NCBI GenBank assembly: GCA_010671905.1
Contig: JAAHII010000001.1
Location: 7,030,026 to 7,094,025, forward strand
DNA length: 64,000 nucleotides
DNA from: Leptolyngbya sp. SIOISBB
GTDB taxonomy: Bacteria; Cyanobacteriota; Cyanobacteriia; Phormidesmidales; Phormidesmidaceae
Direction: 5' to 3'
The position numbers were made by a program, and so were the translations under genes. The notes under the pieces were generated by a model, which was not told the origin of the DNA, did not search any database, and was given only the letters and a program-made list of their open reading frames with translations. Of this stretch, positions 61,236 to 64,000 are shown in pieces; the stretch's first letter is position 1, and every line of letters begins with the position of its first letter.

Positions 61236-61696
61236 AGCGTCGTGATTGCTTGCAGGGCATGGGGGCGATCGCCCTCTTGCCATTAGCTCACACTCCATTT
61301 CCTCAATGGAAGGTGTATCGGAAGCTGCACCTGTTTATTGTGGTCAATCGTGAAGATGCCGCTGCTTATGATTGGGGGCAGGCGATCGCCCATACCCTAG
61401 CCGACGAGCTGCCAGAGTCTAGAGCGATGGTCACCCGCGCTCACGATGCCCTGCGGCTAGCCAGTTTGATCAGCACCCAGCAGCTCGATGTGGCCCTGCT
61501 GTCTCGGTCAGCCCTAACGGCTTGGCAAGATCAGCAACCGCCTTACGATCAGCTAGAGCCTACCCATTTGCAAGAACTATTTGAGGTGGAGGATTATGTG
61601 CTGATCAGCCGGGATGACTTCCGGGCCGAACACGCCGGTTGGATTCGGGAGACGCTGCAAGCACATTTGTCAGCAAAATCGGCTTTTAGCAGGTGA
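61232..61696 (+). CDS. Small protein with twin-arginine-like signal, coupled to the amidase
   Basis: This 154-residue protein starts at a GTG overlapping the amidase stop (GTGA). The N-terminus (MKRRDCLQGMGAIALLPLAH) resembles a short twin-arginine signal. The mature part (HLFIVVNREDAAAYDWGQAI, then TQQLDVALLSRSALTAW) has the strand-helix pattern of a periplasmic binding protein of the TAXI or phosphonate type, but is half their length. It may supply ligand binding for the amidase system. The family is uncertain. Confidence 0.6.
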   Translation: MKRRDCLQGMGAIALLPLAHTPFPQWKVYRKLHLFIVVNREDAAAYDWGQAIAHTLADELPESRAMVTRAHDALRLASLISTQQLDVALLSRSALTAWQDQQPPYDQLEPTHLQELFEVEDYVLISRDDFRAEHAGWIRETLQAHLSAKSAFSR

Positions 61697-62654
61697 TGCG
61701 CACCGTAGCGTGGTCGAGATAGGGGAGGTGTTTCTGGAGCTGCAGATTGACGGCATCGGCGATCGTCTGTCCCTCTTTCACAGAACAGTCTGCCGCCACC
61801 ACCACATCCAGCTCTGCATAAAGTCGATGGCCCAGCCATCGTGCCCGAATCATGCCGACAGATTCCACCCCGGTGGCATGCTCAGCGGCATGACGCAGGG
61901 TGCCGATAATTTCAGGATCAACCCCATCGAGTAAGCGAGTAAAGACGGTTTGAGCTGATTCCCAGACGATTTTGAGCAGCAAACCGGTAATCACCAAACC
62001 CACCAGTGGATCAACCCAGGCATATCCCGCTCCCACTCCGATCGCACTCACCAGCACCGCCAAACTCACTAAGCCGTCAGCCAAAGCATGTTGTCCATCG
62101 GCCACCAAGGCGGCGCTGTCAATCTCGCGTCCTACCCGGATGCGAAAAACAGCCACGATTTCATTGCCAATCAAGCCCATCAGGGCCGCGATCGCCAAGC
62201 CCCCGACATGATGAATGGGTTCGGGATGATAAAAGCGCTCAACCGACTCATAGGCCGTGACCAAGGCACTCAGCAAAACGACCCCCACAACGGCAACACC
62301 GGCCAGGTCTTCCACCCGTCCATACCCGTAGGCAAAGCGCGCTGTTGGTTGACGTCGCCCGATGATAAAGGCCACGCCTAACGGGATGGCAGTCATGGCA
62401 TCGCCCACGTTATGAATCAGATCCGCAAAGAGCGCGATGCTGCCCGACAGCCAAAATACCGTTGCTTGGGCAATCGCCGTGATGACCAGCACCACCAGTG
62501 ACACCTTGACCGCCCAGAGTCCTCGCGCTGAGGTCGCAATGGCCGGATCAACCGCGCCATGGGTATGGGCATGAATACCCTCGGCATGTGGATGAATATG
62601 ATCGGAGGCTGGGGTAGAAGATGCGGGAACCGAGAGTGGCGTCGTGGGTGTCAT
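61686..62654 (-). CDS. CDF cation efflux transporter
   Basis: The protein has 322 residues from the ATG at 62654; a start at 62708 is possible. Six TM helices are visible. Metal-site motifs HNVGDA (in ADLIHNVGDAMTAI) and HALAD (in VADGQHALADGL) are those of CDF zinc/iron/cobalt transporters. A histidine-rich N-terminus (DHIHPHAEGIHAHTHG) would bind metal in the cytoplasm. The C-terminal domain (RARWLGHRLYAELDVVVAAD) is the ferredoxin-like regulatory part. It converges with the preceding gene. Confidence 0.9.
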   Translation of the reverse strand: MTPTTPLSVPASSTPASDHIHPHAEGIHAHTHGAVDPAIATSARGLWAVKVSLVVLVITAIAQATVFWLSGSIALFADLIHNVGDAMTAIPLGVAFIIGRRQPTARFAYGYGRVEDLAGVAVVGVVLLSALVTAYESVERFYHPEPIHHVGGLAIAALMGLIGNEIVAVFRIRVGREIDSAALVADGQHALADGLVSLAVLVSAIGVGAGYAWVDPLVGLVITGLLLKIVWESAQTVFTRLLDGVDPEIIGTLRHAAEHATGVESVGMIRARWLGHRLYAELDVVVAADCSVKEGQTIADAVNLQLQKHLPYLDHATVRITC

Positions 62655-62956
62655 AACTTGACCAAGACAAAGATTGTGCGACTCAAATGAAGGCGGAAAA
62701 ATAATCATCCATTATCGCCACAGTTCTCGACACTCAACTGTGGCCAATCGAACATGAAGCCTATTCAGTCATGTTTGATCATCAGGAGAGGCGATCGCCC
62801 CTTAATCAGCGCTAAATGTCGGCGCTAACCGTGAGCCGCAAAAGATTACGGTGTATTGCAGATTGAGTGGACTCGCAACAAGGGTTAACGCCTTTGATTC
62901 CCCTTGGGGGGATGCAAGCTAATCTTAGGGAGATGTTTTCCGGCGAGCTTTTTTCC
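62655..62956. other. Intergenic region between the CDF transporter and the cas6 copy
   Basis: About 300 bases. It includes divergent promoters for the two genes. Nothing else is recognised. Confidence 0.35.
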
Positions 62957-64000
62957 ATGGCACTGCGATCGCCCTCCCAAAAGCTAACTTGGCCCAAAAC
63001 GACAGAACTGGTTGGTTTAGAACTGGCGTTGCAGGCAGCAGCCGACTCAGAACTCTATCCACAATATACGATTGGGCTGCATGCCTGGTTTTTGCAGCAG
63101 ATTCAGGCCTTCGATGCGAAACTTTCGGCGGCGTTGCATGACGATCAAGCCGAAAAGCCGTTTGCGATTACGGGGTTAGATGGGCAGTTTGTGGCTCAGA
63201 GTCGCCATTTACAACTGCAAGGGGGGAAGACCTATCGCTGGCGCGTGCAGGGATTTTCTAGAACAATGGCGGCGGGGCTGGCGACCTGGTTAAAGCAGGC
63301 CCCCCAAGAACTCGTTTTGAAGGATACGCCGCTGACGGTGCAGGGAGATACGCCTTGCCCTGCCTGCTAAGACTTATCGAGCCTTGGCCAAGGAGCCCCC
63401 GGCGGGCAATTCGCTGAGCCTAACGTTTACCAGCCCCTACCAGCTTTCGGAGTAAGGGACGTCACTTGCCATTGCCCTGGCCGCGCAATGTCTTTCACAG
63501 CTATCTGCGACGGTGGAATCTATTTTCCGGACAAGAAGTGCCTCAGGATGAGTTTTTGGACTGGGTAGAGGAGCATGTCGTTATACAGCGGCATCAGTTG
63601 CAATCGGTGAAAGTGGCAGCGGGTAAGCGCGGCTCGGTGACGGGGTTTACGGGGGCGATCGCCTATGCGCTTGACCGCAAAGCCCAGGCGAACGAAGATT
63701 TTTATCGCTTGTTTTTTACCCTCGGACGGCTCGCTCCCTATTGCAGCACGGGGCACAAGACCACTTTTGGGTTAGGAGAAACCGTGACGGGTTGGCACCT
63801 GAAGCAAGCGACGGTAGACATGCCGTCAACTCAAACGGTGTTAGCGGAGCGCATGGATGAGTTGACGACTCTGTTTAAGGCGCAGCGCAAACGGCAGGGG
63901 GGCGATCGCGCTCAAGCCACAGCGGAGAAATGGGCCACAGTGCTGGCGCGGCGAGAGTTGGGTGACTCGTTGCTCGACATTGCTGCCGATATGGATATGC
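62957..64000 (+). pseudogene. cas6: Second copy of the HTH-tailed Cas6, frameshifted twice (runs off right edge)
   Basis: The protein closely resembles the cas6 next to array 3: MALRSPSQKLTWPKTTELVG against a MASRTQKSSRG...SWPKTAELVG start, and later YALDRKAQANEDFYRLFFTL and CSTGHKTTFGLGETVTGWHL. The first frame ends at 63370. Deletion of one G in GGG 63343-63345 restores IRLALPAKTYRALAKE; a second break in GG 63449-63450 is needed to recover SSKGRHLPLPWPRNVFHSYL. The HTH tail (ARRELGDSLLDIAADMDM) reaches the window edge. Either a decayed paralogue or two assembly insertions. It implies another CRISPR array nearby, to the right. Confidence 0.8.

Overview
The window looks like cyanobacterial DNA. 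HIP1-type octamers (GCGATCGC) are scattered through most genes, and the CRISPR content (RT-Cas1, Csx3 fused to a P-loop NTPase, a WYL-type CRISPR regulator) and the NB-ARC/TPR and pentapeptide STAND proteins are typical of filamentous, Leptolyngbya-like cyanobacteria. The exact genus cannot be read from the sequence. The replicon is either a conjugative plasmid or a chromosome carrying an integrated conjugative or defence island. No replication initiator is visible.

Left part (1-18.3 kb): a conjugation module. A candidate oriT lies upstream of a small accessory protein and a MobF-type relaxase-helicase (891-3320, plus strand). After a VapBC pair, a frameshifted HU gene and a three-repeat protein, a long minus-strand operon follows in the order VirB2-, VirB3-, VirB4-, VirB5-, VirB6-, VirB8- and VirB10-like, secreted protein, VirD4-like coupling protein, small helix-turn-helix-like protein, ParA-like ATPase and a membrane protein. 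I saw no VirB11 or VirB9 homologue.

Middle part (19.6-44.1 kb): an NB-ARC ATPase plus TPR protein, then a large type III-A CRISPR-Cas locus. WYL regulator and csx3-NTPase are divergent. csx3, cas10/csm1, csm2, csm3, csm4, csm5, cas6 and a CARF-RelE-like gene form one minus-strand operon. A MITE-like element separates it from a two-TM CARF-like membrane protein. RT-cas1 and cas2 lie between arrays 1 (16 repeats) and 2 (12 repeats). Array 3 (33 repeats) has its own cas6 with a C-terminal helix-turn-helix-like tail. All three arrays share the hairpin CCCCGCAAGGGG when read in transcribed orientation. Cas10 keeps GGDD but shows no HD nuclease motif, so the locus appears to rely on cyclic oligoadenylate signalling to two CARF effectors, with Csx3 as the off-switch.

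Right part (44.6-64 kb): a second toxin-antitoxin pair, a tyrosine recombinase, a serine recombinase, small plasmid-type genes, Nudix and AlkB-like enzymes, then a possible innate-immunity cluster: an nSTAND-pentapeptide protein, a subtilisin-like protease, a small Bell-like protein and a polytopic membrane protein. The STAND N-terminus and the Bell-like C-terminus share a short Q-N-I-G-D-R-N-Q motif resembling amyloid signalling motifs. Next come decayed genes (radC, nuclease fragment, 3' half of tRNA-Arg), a secreted acetamidase/formamidase, a cation efflux pump and a frameshifted second cas6 running off the edge.

A cross-cutting observation: at least eight gene disruptions are each repaired by deleting one base from a short run of identical bases, and several CRISPR repeats also carry one extra G or C. 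This one-sided pattern suggests either assembly or sequencing insertions, or real slippage. Genes described as frameshifted should be read with that in mind.
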